Below are positions 32,885-43,530 of a stretch of 64,000 nt of DNA, piece after piece. Both the position numbers and the translations under genes were made by a program. How positions within the stretch are numbered: position 1 is the stretch's first letter; each line of letters starts with the position of its first letter. The notes beneath the pieces are model-generated. The model did not search any database. It had not been told where the DNA came from and saw only the letters and a program-made list of their open reading frames with translations. The stretch comes from Phascolarctos cinereus. Its lineage: Eukaryota; Chordata; Mammalia; Diprotodontia; Phascolarctidae. The stretch covers positions 4,714,001 through 4,778,000 of the forward strand of contig NW_018343990.1 of NCBI RefSeq assembly GCF_002099425.1. The letters are read 5' to 3'.

Positions 32885-33600
32885 TCAAATCCATCCTTTT
32901 CTCTCTGTTCCTACTGCCAAAATGCTAAGCCAGATTCTCATCAAATCACACCTGTGACACAGTGATGACTACTGTAAGAGAGGTCTTCATTTATTCCCAT
33001 CACTATTCTGAAAACAAATCTCACAGAAACATTAACATGTTATGGAATTCCTCTACTCAAACATATCACGTGAGTCCCCATTGTCTATTACTCCGCCTGC
33101 CCTTTATGTTTCTTTGCTCAGGCACCTAGTCAGACAATAGTCTGAGGGTATCTGTTTTATTTTTTATCTTTGTGTTTGCAGACCCCTGTGCCAGACTTTG
33201 AAACCCCTTCCTGAAATGGCTCAATCCCACTTATGACTTTTTTTTTGTCTATCTTGAAACAACAGTAAGAACTCAATCCAAATACATACTTAAGATCTAA
33301 TGACTCTGGTCTCCTTCTTCCTTGCGTAAGATACTGCAGCTTCCAGTTCCAGGCATTTTCAATGCCTGTCCCTCCTGCCTGGAAGGCATTACCTTCCCAT
33401 ATCTTTGTCTCCTGACTTCCTTCAAATCCTGTAACTTTCCATCAACTCTGTAAATATCTTGGATGCGTACACTTGTTTGTTTATAATCTCCTCCATTATA
33501 TTGGAAGGTCCTTGAAGACTGTTTCTGAGTCTTTTTTTTTACCAGCCTTTAGTACAATGCCTGAAACTTAGTAGGCGTTATATAAATCCTTGTTGATGAG
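32885..33600 (+). repeat. L2 LINE 3' region
   Basis: Long sense L2 piece. It has 'gtgagtccccattgtctatt', 'ctccttcttccttgcgtaag', 'tgcctggaaggcattacctt' and the end 'gtacaatgcctgaaacttag' then 'taggcgttatataaatcctt'. Confidence 0.8.
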
Positions 33601-33795
33601 ATATTCATTTAATCACTCCACCCCAATTTAGTTGTTCTCTTTCTCTCTGCTGGAATGTCCTTTCCTCTTGTCAATTAAGGGTATCCAAATTCTATCTACC
33701 TTCAAAGTCCCAGAACAAGATCTATCTGCCCAAAGTCTTTCATATCTACTCCAGCCTACAGTCTTTCTCCTCTTCCTCTGATAAATTACAGTATT
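33601..33795 (+). repeat. L2 LINE fragment
   Basis: A second L2-type piece directly after the first, with 'ctgctggaatgtcctttcct' and 'accttcaaagtcccagaaca', which repeats upstream L2 blocks. It is therefore a separate copy. Confidence 0.65.
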
Positions 33796-33801
33796 TATAT
33801 T

Positions 33802-33814
33802 TTCTTTCTTTCTT

Positions 33815-33883
<69 letters not shown>

Positions 33884-33886
33884 TTG
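33802..33886. repeat. (TTTC)n-(TATC)n microsatellite
   Basis: Three TTTC units lead into about seventeen uninterrupted TATC/CTAT units. Confidence 0.97.
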
Positions 33887-33920
33887 TCTACCAGATATCT
33901 ATTATCTAATATCTATCTAA

Positions 33921-34150
33921 TCTGAGACCTGTTAAAAACCTTAGCTTAAAAAGTTCAAGGCTTCCACTATTTCCAGGGCCTTCTCCAGTCATCCTGAACT
34001 ATATTTTGCCACTGGACCCAGACGGCTCTGGAAGAGAAAGTGAGGCTGGTGACCGCTCAGCCCTCCCTCACTTAAATCCAATTCACCTGCATGTCAGGGC
34101 ATCACTCCCTGATGTCATTGTGCTCTTCAAAAATGAAGGAAAAACAACAA
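33921..34150 (-). repeat. Marsupial interspersed repeat 'R2', copy 2
   Basis: Reverse complement of the repeat at 29818-30050. It has 'gacccagacggctctggaag', 'cagccctccctcacttaaat' and 'ctccctgatgtcattgtgct', ending in AAC repeats (minus-strand start). 'atctatcta' lies on both sides (33911-33919 and about 34149-34158), a possible target duplication, though the nearby TATC repeat makes chance likely. Confidence 0.75.
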
Positions 34151-34154
34151 TCTA

Positions 34155-34335
34155 TCTAGTACCCTTATATGCCACCTTATAACGTCCACCAAATTATCCT
34201 GACATACATTAAACTTGTTATTATGGCTTGACTAAAAGACTTTTTGAAGTAACAAGGCCATGTTATTCTTTCTTATGTGCTCCACAGAGACTAGCATAGT
34301 TTTTAGCATATACTGAGAGCTCACAAATACTATTG
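34155..34335 (+). repeat. L2 LINE 3' end
   Basis: Continues in L2 style with 'ttatgtgctccacagagact', 'agcatagtttttagcatata' and 'ctattgattgattgg'. It is likely the right half of the L2 at 33601, split by the R2 insertion. Confidence 0.55.
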
Positions 34336-34359
34336 ATTGATTGGTACTTCTTGAATAGA

Positions 34360-34540
34360 AGAAATTTATAATGAAAAGCATGTAATTTATAACTGGAACA
34401 CCAAGGTTTGAATCCCAACTCTGCTATTCACTTATTCATAGAGGGGTCACCTAACATCTCTGGGCCTCAGTTTATTCATCTGTAAAATGATGGGTTTGAC
34501 TAGATGTCAAGTTTACATCTCTGTATGCAGGGATGTTACA
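34360..34540 (+). repeat. MIR/Ther-type SINE
   Basis: Sense with 'ggtttgaatcccaactctgc', 'gggcctcagtttattcatct' and 'gtaaaatgatgggtttgact'. Confidence 0.8.
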
Positions 34541-35633
34541 AGTCCTATTTATTCGATCATTGAAAAATAGATGAAAAATACATATTGATATACATCTACT
34601 CATTTTAAATGTCATTCTTATAGCACTGAGTTAGGGTTCGGTTCTCCCTGAAGTCTTTCAAAAACAAACTGCTTATTCATTTGATGGCTCCAAAGCCCCC
34701 ATTTCAATTTTCACATTTGAGGCTATTCAAATGTACTTTTTGATGCAAACAGCCTGTCACTGTACATGTCATATACTGTACTATGGATTTAGACAAAGTG
34801 AAGATCTGAACCCAGGAAGTCTTTCTTATGACTCAAAGATGGAAATCATGTCAGCATCTTGAAGACATATTCCGGATTAGCATGTTGTGAGAGCAACTGC
34901 TTGTGTACTTTTTTTTAAATTTAACACAACTATAGCCGTGTACTACAGGTACAACTATCATGAGGAATTCCGTGCTTTAGTAATATCATAATCTTTAGTA
35001 ATATCATAATTCATAGATGGCACTTTTTAGAAATTTGGATGGGGGTGGGTGGGTAAAACAACCCAATTCCTCCCTAAGGAGCTCCTGCCAGTAGAGATAT
35101 TCCCCAAGTTCATAAAAAATAAAAGTAGTGATGTTCCATTATTTAACACAGTCAGATTCCCTTTAATTCATTTCATTTGGTTCATTAACGGTTATTTGGC
35201 TACAATAGAAGCATTGAGACTGGTGCCTGTGACTCCTTGACATCAGGCTTCAACACAAATGATGATGGTTTTGTTCATTTGTATGTGGGTTTTTGAGCAA
35301 TTGAATTGACCATTTGTGTGTGTGTGTATGTATGTATGTGTATTTCTCTACTCATGGATTTGCTTACGTGGCAACCTTCTCTTCTCCTATATGCCTTCTC
35401 TGTATATGTCTCCCTATATTATCAATGACCACAAACATGTATAAAGCACTTCACTAGGTTCTGTGGGGGGAGAGAAAGACATATAAGACCTAGTCTCTGC
35501 TCTCAATTAGGCTGCATTCTAATTGAGGATTCAAGACACATATGTAAACTGTATTTATTAGTAGCAATATGAGAGTTAAAGATCTGTATAAGACAAAAAT
35601 ATAAAAAAGTGATAAGACACAACAACATGGTAA
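34541..35633. other. Mostly unique; ancient repeat piece at 35430-35550
   Basis: No gene is seen. At 35430-35550 a decayed copy of the ancient repeat is visible ('tataaagcacttcactaggt', 'tctgctctcaattaggctgc'). A TG-rich patch lies at 35317-35345. Confidence 0.4.
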
Positions 35634-36318
35634 TGTTGAGGTCTAGAAATTTAGGGGTGCTGGGACCCCAAAATCATGACATGTGGGTCCTGCCCAAATG
35701 AAACTGATCCAAGCCTTCTTTCAGTCAAAGACAAGGTTTATTAAAGACTCTTAAGAAATCTGAATATTTGTGATGCTTATTAAGGATAAGCAGGCATGAA
35801 AAAGCCTCAGCCCCTAAATGGAGGCCAAGATGGATCTTACATACAGAAAGACTATGGGAGGAATCTAGGAGTGTTCAAGTAGTTTTGAGGTGACTGGAGG
35901 GGGCTGGGAGGAGTGTCTTGATGGGAGTGGCCAGTACTAGAAGAGGAGTTTATGTAGGATCTTGAAGCTGATGTGACTGGGGGTAGGTCCTGGAAGAATC
36001 CCTACAGGAGTGTCTGGGAGGCTGAATTGGGGTCTGGATAAGATCAAGGATAGGAAATATAACCCAGGGTTACTAGGCCAATAATAGACAGTGGAGGGCT
36101 AGACTTAATTAGGGTAACAAAGAACTGGGAGATTGGGTCTAGGAGATAAGGAAGAGCCAGTTGATAGGAATAATAACCTCCAGAGACTGCTAGACTTCTT
36201 TGACCAGGTACAAGTTTAAATATGGTTTAAGTTTTTTCTGGGGCCCATAGACAAATGGAACCCAAAATCTTTTTTGGGGTGAGGGACAAAAGTCTTGGCT
36301 TGGGTCCATACCCCATCA
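35634..36318 (-). mobile_element. Solitary LTR A of an endogenous retrovirus-like element (fossil)
   Basis: On the minus strand it begins TGATGGGG (36318) and ends in CA (35634). A polyadenylation signal AATAAA is visible (plus-strand tttatt at 35737-35742). Both ends match LTR C at 38045-38776, but the middle is clearly diverged, so it is a related subfamily. No internal region follows. It abuts LTR B in the same direction. It is an old, broken remnant. Confidence 0.72.
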
Positions 36319-36930
36319 TTAAAGCCTCAAAGAGTACTGCAACCCCAAAATTGTGCTGCCTGAATGAATTTAACTCAAACCTTCTTCAGTCAGAGGAAAA
36401 GTTTATTAGTGATAAATCACATAGGCCAGGTGACACCAGTAAAGAGCTGGCACGAGAAAGTCTCAGACTTTTGAGCATGAAGTTCTCAGCATTTGAATGG
36501 GGGCCAGGGTGGATTTTTTATACACTGAAGTAACTTTGGGCTGCCAGAGAAAGGGGCTGGGAAAAGGGTCCAGGTGAGAACTCTGATTGGAAGGTCCAAG
36601 AGATTGAATAGACAATGGGAATACATAATGAGAGGAAATGGAAGGAAGAAGTTTGAAAGGCCTAAGATCAAAGGGTAGAGCTAGGGCTTTCAAAGGGAGA
36701 TAAGGGGAGTTGACAAGGAACCTGAAAGTTTAAGGGTTTTCTGGGTCCTGTAGATAAACAGAAGCCAGATTCTTTTTAGGGCAAGGGGAAAAGGTTCATC
36801 TGAATAAGATTAAAAGGTAAGGCTAAGGCTTTCAAAGGGAGATGAGGAGCTGGGGTCTGTAGACAAGTGGGAGTCAGATTCCCTTTGGTACAAGGGGCAA
36901 AGATCTTGACTTGGGCCCTCACCCCCATCA
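36319..36930 (-). mobile_element. Solitary LTR B of the same family (fossil), tandem with A
   Basis: Minus-strand LTR beginning TGATGGGGG at 36930. A TATA box (tttttata on plus at 36515-36522) and a polyadenylation signal (tttatt at 36402-36407) are kept. It is a close match, by eye, to LTR C over nearly its whole length, but it is shortened at the end that touches LTR A. No internal proviral sequence is present. Class I (ERV1-like) is my best guess. Confidence 0.78.
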
Positions 36931-37319
36931 CTACCACCAATAAATCCTCCACAGTAAAGAAAGAAATTAAAGCCATTACTGTAGCATGAAAAAGGAAAAG
37001 AAAACTCCTGAAAAGAATGGGACTTCAAATGCTTCTTGAAGAGTGATTAGATATAGAGGAAGGAAAGAGTATTTTCTCCTTAGGAATGTGAGTCAATGTC
37101 CAAACAAGACAACACTCACACAGTGTTTGGGATACAGTAGATCATTTTGACTGGAGCAAAAGGTTCATGTATTTACTTGTAGTGAGAGCTAAATTTGGAA
37201 GATAGGATTAGCCACATTTTTTATATGTGACTAAAGGGAAAGGCCTATTTCTTATAAAACCCTTGAAGAAATCAAGGACAATTACTTATTTCTCTTTGTT
37301 GTTATCATCTTGATCCCCT

Positions 37320-37369
<50 letters not shown>

Positions 37370-37920
37370 TCCAGAACAGCAAGAGTAACAATCAGTACTT
37401 AATTTTGCTCTAGCATCAGGGAAGTTACACTTAAATTCAGGCATTGCCTTTGTGTAACTAAGATCATTGCATGTCAGTGTCATTACTTAAATGATTTTCA
37501 TTTTTTTATTGCCTTGTTTTATGTATATTTATCAAATATTATATGGAAGCAAAGTGTTATAATAAATAATAAAATACAGTCCCTATGTATTTATAATTTT
37601 GTGAACATAAATAGGCTGGTTAGCTGTAGTTCTAGGTCATAATCTAAACATTCTGTGCTAGTTCCCAACCAGTGAGTATCAACAATCTGAGGAAAATAAG
37701 AAACAAAAACTCTGAAAGACAGTCTAGTATTTACCTTTAGACAAAGTCATTTCTCTAGTTGCAACAAGTTACAGTGACTCAAATTAATACAGAGTGTTAG
37801 GACAGAATTTGGGAGAATAGATCTTATGTAGGTGGCTTTATGAAACTGTCCTGGCCAATTAATGATAGGAGAGGACCAGACCTTTGGTAGCTAAAACTGA
37901 CTTTCCAGCAATGCTACCAA
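36931..37920. other. Spacer between inverted LTRs; (CA)n inside
   Basis: About 1 kb between LTR B and the L1 fragment holding LTR C. It is AT-rich, with no gene and no retroviral internal sequence that I can recognise. Confidence 0.45.
37322..37369. repeat. (CA)n microsatellite
   Basis: About 23 CA units, pure. Confidence 0.97.
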
Positions 37921-37924
37921 AGGA

Positions 37925-38044
37925 ATTTTTTTTGTAGTAGTAGAAGTAAAGAAACAAAAACAAAAGGGATATCCATCATTTAGGAAATGACTAAACAAAC
38001 TATAGTATACAAGTTCCATAATACATTACTGTTTTTAAAAATAT
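37925..38044 (+). repeat. L1 LINE 3' fragment, left part
   Basis: Sense L1 near the ORF2 end, with 'ggatatccatcatttaggaa' and 'atgactaaacaaactatagt'. It is split at 38044 by LTR C and resumes at 38777. Confidence 0.7.
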
Positions 38045-38776
38045 TGATGGGGGCAGGGCCTAAGCCAAGATATTTGCCCCTTGCCCCAAAGGGAATCTGA
38101 TTCCCACTTGTCTACAGACCCCAGCTCTTCATCTCCCTTTGAAAGCCTTAGCCTTACCTTTCAATCTTATTCAGATACGCCTTTGCCCCGTGCCCTGAAA
38201 GAATCTGGCTCCCTTTTGTCTATGGGCCCCAGAAAGGCCTTACTCTGGTCTCAAAAGGTTCCTTATTGACTCCCCTTATCTCCCCTTGAAAGTCCTAGCC
38301 CCACCCTTTGATCTTGTGCAGATGCCTTTCAAACTTCTGCCTTCCTGTTCCCTCCATTAGCTATTCCCATTGTCTATTCAATCTCTCAGACCTTCCTATG
38401 GGAATTCTCACCTATACCCTTTTCCCAGCCCCCTTCTCTGGCCATCCAAAGTTACTTCAGTGTATAAAAATTCCACCCTGGCCCCCATTCAGATGCTGAG
38501 AACCTCATGCTCAAAAGGCTGAGAATTTCTCATACCAGCTAGTCCCCACGGGTGTTACTAACATTCAGCTAATATGCTGAGAATCTCAGGCCCTCAAGGC
38601 TGAGCCTATCTTATGCCCACTCATCCTCACAGGCATTACCTGGCCTATGTGATTTACCGCTAATAAACTTTTCCTCTGGCTTGAAGAAGATTTGAGTTGA
38701 ATTCATTCAGGCAGGGCCCAGTACTGCGATCTTGGGTGTCCCCCCAGCAGTACCCCAAAAGTCCTAGACCTCTTCA
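38045..38776 (+). mobile_element. Solitary LTR C (fossil), TG...CA with 4-bp duplication
   Basis: A 732-bp plus-strand LTR running from TGATGGGGG to CTCTTCA. A TATA box (38463-38469) and AATAAA (38662-38667) are about 200 bp apart, as in many LTRs. The flanking 'atat' at 38041-38044 and 38777-38780 fits the 4-bp duplication typical of class I elements. It is inserted in an L1 fragment. It looks structurally whole as a solo LTR and is moderately old. Confidence 0.85.
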
Positions 38777-38895
38777 ATATGTAAATATGATAAATACAGG
38801 AAAAAAAATTCCAAGACTTATGAGAAATGTTACAAAGTGAAGCAAGAACCAAAAAAAACTGATATAATGATTGCTCCAATTGAAATGCATAGGAC
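38777..38895 (+). repeat. L1 LINE 3' fragment, right part
   Basis: Resumes after LTR C, with 'gaagcaagaaccaaaaaaaa' and 'gatataatgattgctccaat', matching the block order of the L1 fragment at 10525-10935. Confidence 0.6.
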
Positions 38896-38904
38896 AACAA
38901 TGCC

Positions 38905-39025
38905 ACAATCAATCAGCCAATATTTATTAAGCATCTACTATATGTGAGTCACTATGCTAAACAGTAGGGATAAAGAGGCAAAAGATAATCTCTCCCCTCA
39001 AGTGGCTCATAATCAAAACTTAATG
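38905..39025 (+). repeat. Ancient 'tatttattaagcatctacta' repeat fragment
   Basis: Carries 'atttattaagcatctactat' and 'cactatgctaaacagtaggg', then 'tctcccctcaagtggctcat'. Confidence 0.6.
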
Positions 39026-39029
39026 TTGT

Positions 39030-40775
39030 GAAAATATAATAATCAAACTTCCAACAACGCTCCCACCTCTTCTTTGCAGAATTTAGGCACCTTGGCTGTA
39101 GAATACTTCATATAAAGTCAGACTTTGTCATTTTATTGCTTATTTCTTTTTTAGAGAAAACTGCTCTGGGGATGTGGTGCTGAAGGGTGGAGTAGGGAGA
39201 AAAAGATGCATTGGGAAATGTAGTGATGTAAAAACAAATGATATTAATAAAATTTATTTCAATCTAAAAACCAGGAGGAATTATAGTATACAGCATTATA
39301 CATATTTTGAGGGTTTTTTTGTGTTTGTTAATTGTGCTGAATATTTTTTGGCCTTTATTTCCCCTTTATTGGAAGTAATAGATGTCTGCATAAGAGAAAG
39401 TAAAGAGATAAACTCTGAAATGATGATGATAAAAAAAAAGACATTTAAGGAAAGGTACTGGAATGTATGGAATTCTACTCAAGTACAGAATCCAAAAGTC
39501 TGAATTGAATTTATTTATACATTTGATTATATTAGAACTATAAATTTTCCACTCTTCTTAGTGAGGTTTTAGTTCATGAAAACAAAATACATTACAGACT
39601 CTAGATGGAAAATTTCCAGCATGAAAGACCTGATCCCCTTTGTACAAAAACTGAATTATTCCTTTCTATCCACCCAAAGGTAGTTTTCATGACATTTACC
39701 TGCTGATCACCAGTTAGTTTAAAAATCCGATCTTAAATGTGACTATTGACCAACTTGGCTCCCAGTAAACCAAGACAGGCGATAATAACTTTTAAACAAA
39801 ATTATAGTTTTAAATCATACTAGTTATAATTTAATGAGGTAGGGTTGGGGAGGTGGCTGGAATTAGTAGCTTTTCAAGAGGTTGGTAAGATCTCACAAAT
39901 GCAAACACTTCCTTTAATATTATTAAGTGGATACTTATATTTGATAACCCAACCTATTTCTTTACAATTAATGTAAATGGAAACATAATGATATTTGAAC
40001 AGAAGGTAGGAAGTGACAAAGGATTTCATTCTGTAATCACTGGAAGGATTTTTCATTCACAATGCACACACTTAACTGTAATTCATAATAATAGAAATTC
40101 ATCTATGAGTAGAAATGGAAAAAAATACTTAAAATATCAGAAAATCAGTTAAGGTGGTCATAAAATAAAAATAGCAACACAAATGGTATGCATAGGCATG
40201 TTTGTTTGGTGTGAGTGTGTGTGTGTGTGTGTGTGTATGCATGCGTGTTTTAGGGCTGAGATCTAAATGGATGCTATTTAGTAAATGTTATTTCCATAAT
40301 GTCTAAGAGAATATACATTTGGGTGTGCTCCTCAGTGAGGGCAATTTGTTGTTATTATCATTGTTGCGTGTGTATGTGTGTTTGTGTGTGTGTGTGTGTG
40401 TTTCCACAAAGCATGCAACTTTGTATTTATTGATAATATTGTGGACTTTTCATTTCATTCATTGATGTAGGTCTAGAGAGGAAGCAGATTGAGACAGATT
40501 TCTTGAATGCAATTCTTATGGAAATAACTAAGTTAAATGGCAAGGATTAGAGGATAATATTTGATTCCCAAGGAACGTGCTTGAGGTGGGATCAGAGGAA
40601 CTAGGATTAGTCTAGTAATTGGAGTAGAAAGGTAGAGAAATAAGAAGTAGTAATATTTCAAAAACCCTCCTATAAGGAACAATGGGTCACATTTCCTCTC
40701 ATCTTCCCGGCTTTGTTTAAAGTACTGATCAAATGCCAATTTCTACAGGGATTTCTGGAAACCCTCAGATATTAG
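39030..40775. other. No recognised gene; two short (GT)n tracts
   Basis: Unique-looking AT-rich sequence. GT runs lie at 40213-40236 and 40377-40402. The 109-residue plus-strand frame at 39174-39503 has no recognised domain and no coding-like composition. Confidence 0.4.
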
Positions 40776-40779
40776 TACT

Positions 40780-40960
40780 CTTTTTCTTTTGAAATCATTG
40801 TCTATGACACTATATTCAAATAATTGTGCACAGTTGTAATTCCTCCCCTCCTACATTTTCCCACTTATAATTTAGAATGGAAGCTCCTTGAAGACAAGTT
40901 GATCTCAGCGTCCAGCATGGTGTCTTGAGGAGTTTGATTAATTGAATTAAGTCCATGAGA
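40780..40960 (+). repeat. L2 LINE 3' end
   Basis: Sense L2 end with 'tagaatggaagctccttgaa', 'gacaagttgatctcagcgtc' and 'cagcatggtgtcttgaggag'. Confidence 0.65.
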
Positions 40961-42184
40961 GGCACTTTCTTATTATTCCTAGTAAATGCCTATAGTACCA
41001 TATTATCTACTATACATAGAACTTCCTATTTGCCCCCATCTCCCCATGACAATATCCTTTTTTTTCCATGCTGTTTATAATTCAGTCAGCAATTCATGGC
41101 ACATGCACAAATAGCTCTTATTCATGTTACAAAAAAAGCACATGCATATCAAGGTGCAAACAATTGCAAAGTTTGGTGGAAAGAGGAAGTTCCTTGGCAA
41201 CTGGGGAAATGTTCAGTAGTTCTTCCATCTCTTCCCCCCTCCCCTGCCCCTATCCCTATGCTGCAGACACATAGTTACATGTCCCAGGTGAAGAGTGTTT
41301 GAATGGGAAATAATTCAAATGTATTTCAGTTGGAAGTGACTACAATGTCAGAGGAAGTGTGTATTGGGAGCAAAATAGTTACATTTTCAAAATATCTATT
41401 GATGGTTGTTTTCTTAATGGTCACTATTTTGTTATTAAAATTTTCAGTAGGCATCTTAGATAAATTAAAAAGGGCATAGCATCATGGTCATTATTGATGA
41501 AAAGATCCAAGTCCTTCCACATTGCTGGCATTCAAATATGGGCTGTTAAGATTTTTTCTTTATATGTGGTGGGTTCTTTACTTACAGAATGAATACAGAC
41601 TCTTTCAGTGCCATTTACATTTTGCTCTTACAATTTCCATTTGGCTTCAGAGAAAATAAGACATGGTTCAGATCCTGCCCCTGACAAGAACTGTCTGCTT
41701 CCAGAAAAAAGTCACTCAATCTCTAAATGCCCCAGACATTCTAAGACTATATTCATTGTAGAACCTTTGCTAAGGCCCATTGGTGGGTACAGTTTCCTCA
41801 CTTCAAAATGTTTATGTTTATAAAACCTTAAGTCTAATTTCCCTTTTCCTCCTCTACCCCCCATCCCCACAAGAAAAGAGGGTCCTAGGACTCTAGGCAG
41901 TCACCTTGCCAGCATATGGTGTTGGAGGTGGAAAAGAGGGAGAAAAATGAGGGAGTAAAAAAGCCTTAACGGAAAAAAAAACCTAACATTTAAGCACCAT
42001 ATTCTACTGTACTATTGTGACTCAGTGATATCATATTTATGTATGAGTGGCAGCATATTATAATTAAGTGGGTTTGCAAAAAAAAATGTTACAGTGGGAG
42101 AAGGTTGACAAAAGGTATTTGTTTTATGACTAAAAGGACTGGAATGCAAGACCACTTTGAAGCACCTAGCTATGTCAATTGACG
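40961..42184. other. No recognised feature
   Basis: A decayed MIR-like sense piece may lie at 41660-41800 ('aaagtcactcaatctctaaa'). Otherwise nothing is recognised. Confidence 0.35.
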
Positions 42185-42196
42185 CAGTGCATTTTT

Positions 42197-42336
42197 TTTT
42201 AGGCAATTAGGATTAAGTGACTTGCCCAGGGTCACATAGCTAGTAAGTGTTATGTGTCTGAGGTTGGATTTGAACTCAGGACCTCCCGACTCTAAGGCCA
42301 GAGCTCTATCCACTGCACTACCTACCTGCCCCTACA
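42197..42336 (-). repeat. A-tailed tRNA-derived SINE with 12-bp duplication
   Basis: Antisense with the A tail as a T run at left, 'aagtgacttgcccagggtca', 'aggttggatttgaactcagg' and the head 'cactgcactacctacctgcc'. The exact 12-bp repeat 'cagtgcattttt' flanks it at 42185-42196 and 42337-42348. Confidence 0.92.
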
Positions 42337-42364
42337 CAGTGCATTTTTAAAAATCTATTTGTTG

Positions 42365-42622
42365 TCATCATTGTTCTGTCATTTTTCAGTTGTATCCAAC
42401 TCGTTGTGACACAATTTGGGATTTTCTTGGCAAAGATACTGAAGTGATTTGCCTTTTCCTTCTCCAGCTCATTTTTACAGACTAGGAAACTGAGGCGAAC
42501 AGGGTTAAGTGACTTGTCCAGGATCACATAGCTAGTAAGTGTCTGAGGCCAGATTTGAACTCAGGAAGATGAGTCTTTATGATTTCAGGCCTGGTATTCT
42601 ATCCATTGCATCACCTAGCTTA
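42365..42622 (-). repeat. Mar-1 CORE-SINE, full length
   Basis: Antisense with tail 'cagttgtatccaactcgttg', 'tttcttggcaaagatactga', core 'aggaaactgaggcgaacagg', 'ttgtccaggatcacatagct' and head 'ccattgcatcacctagct'. It lies 16 bp from the A-tailed SINE. Confidence 0.92.
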
Positions 42623-42729
42623 TTTTTTTTTAATCCATAAAGAAAATAGAGTAGGATGAATTTGCGTAGGTATGCCAATTGATATGAAAAAATACAATAA
42701 AAATGACATGGCTGGTTCTTCTAGTGTTA

Positions 42730-42845
42730 CCTGAGTTTCCAAGATCTTAGAGGCACACATTCATTTGTATCCCTAACATTTAGTACATTTCCTGGCAGAT
42801 AGTAATTATTTAATAAATACTTGTTGACTGACTGATTGGTTCCCA
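42730..42845 (+). repeat. L2 LINE 3' end
   Basis: Clear end motif: 'gtatccctaacatttagtac', 'atttcctggcagatagtaat' and 'ttaataaatacttgttgact'. Confidence 0.75.
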
Positions 42846-43329
42846 GAGGCTTCCAATTAGCTCCTGGGCTTATTTAAGAAAGAGCAAAGTACCATCACTG
42901 GCATTTGGGAAATGTATGATGACAGAAACAGCCCTTGAATGTTTTGAAGTTAGGAACATCTAGCACTGAGATCAGAGGGATGATGCCTGCAGGATGTACA
43001 TAGTGTGAACAACAGGGAAAGAGAGAGAATAGCTGAAAGCGTCATGGAAAAAGCATCAGGAACTTAGGAACCCCAGAAATTTTCCCTTGATGTGGAGTTA
43101 GAGGGCCGAGTCTACATGTGGAAGCAATAGAATAAGAGAACAGTACTTGGAAACCTGGAAACTCAGCCTATTGGGACAAAGTAACCAGTTATGAAGCCTA
43201 AGTTCACTAGCCTTTGGTGAATGAGAATGTATAAAACCCAGGTTTGGTCTATGTTTTGGGTCCTACCTTCCCTTCTCTTCTCTCTCCCCTATATCCTGCA
43301 TAGTGGTTTGAATAATGTTGAGAAAGCCT
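42846..43329. other. No recognised feature
   Basis: Unique-looking sequence without repeat or coding signature. Confidence 0.4.
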
Positions 43330-43530
43330 GATCATATCAGGGCCTAGTGGGAAAAGTGCTACATTTATAATCAGTGAACACAGATTCAAATCCCAGCTCT
43401 GCCGCATACTACCGGTTTGACTATAAACGAGACATTTTACCACTCACTGCCTCAGTTTTCTCATCTGTAAAATCAGGGAGTTGAACATGATGACTTCTGA
43501 GGTTCCTTTAAGCTCTATGTCAGTGACACT
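43330..43530 (+). repeat. MIR/Ther-type SINE
   Basis: Sense with 'gattcaaatcccagctctgc', 'actgcctcagttttctcatc', 'tgtaaaatcagggagttgaa' and 'tgaggttcctttaagctcta'. Confidence 0.85.

Noticed and set aside
35634-38776. A possible provirus between the LTRs
   Set aside because: The sequence between LTR B and LTR C is unrelated spacer and L1, and the LTRs face opposite ways, so they are solo LTRs and not the two ends of one element.
42290-42336. tRNA-like sequence at SINE heads (also 1850-1874, 31300-31336, 62900-62932 and others)
   Set aside because: These are SINE promoters with decayed tRNA-like boxes joined to SINE bodies, not free-standing tRNA genes.
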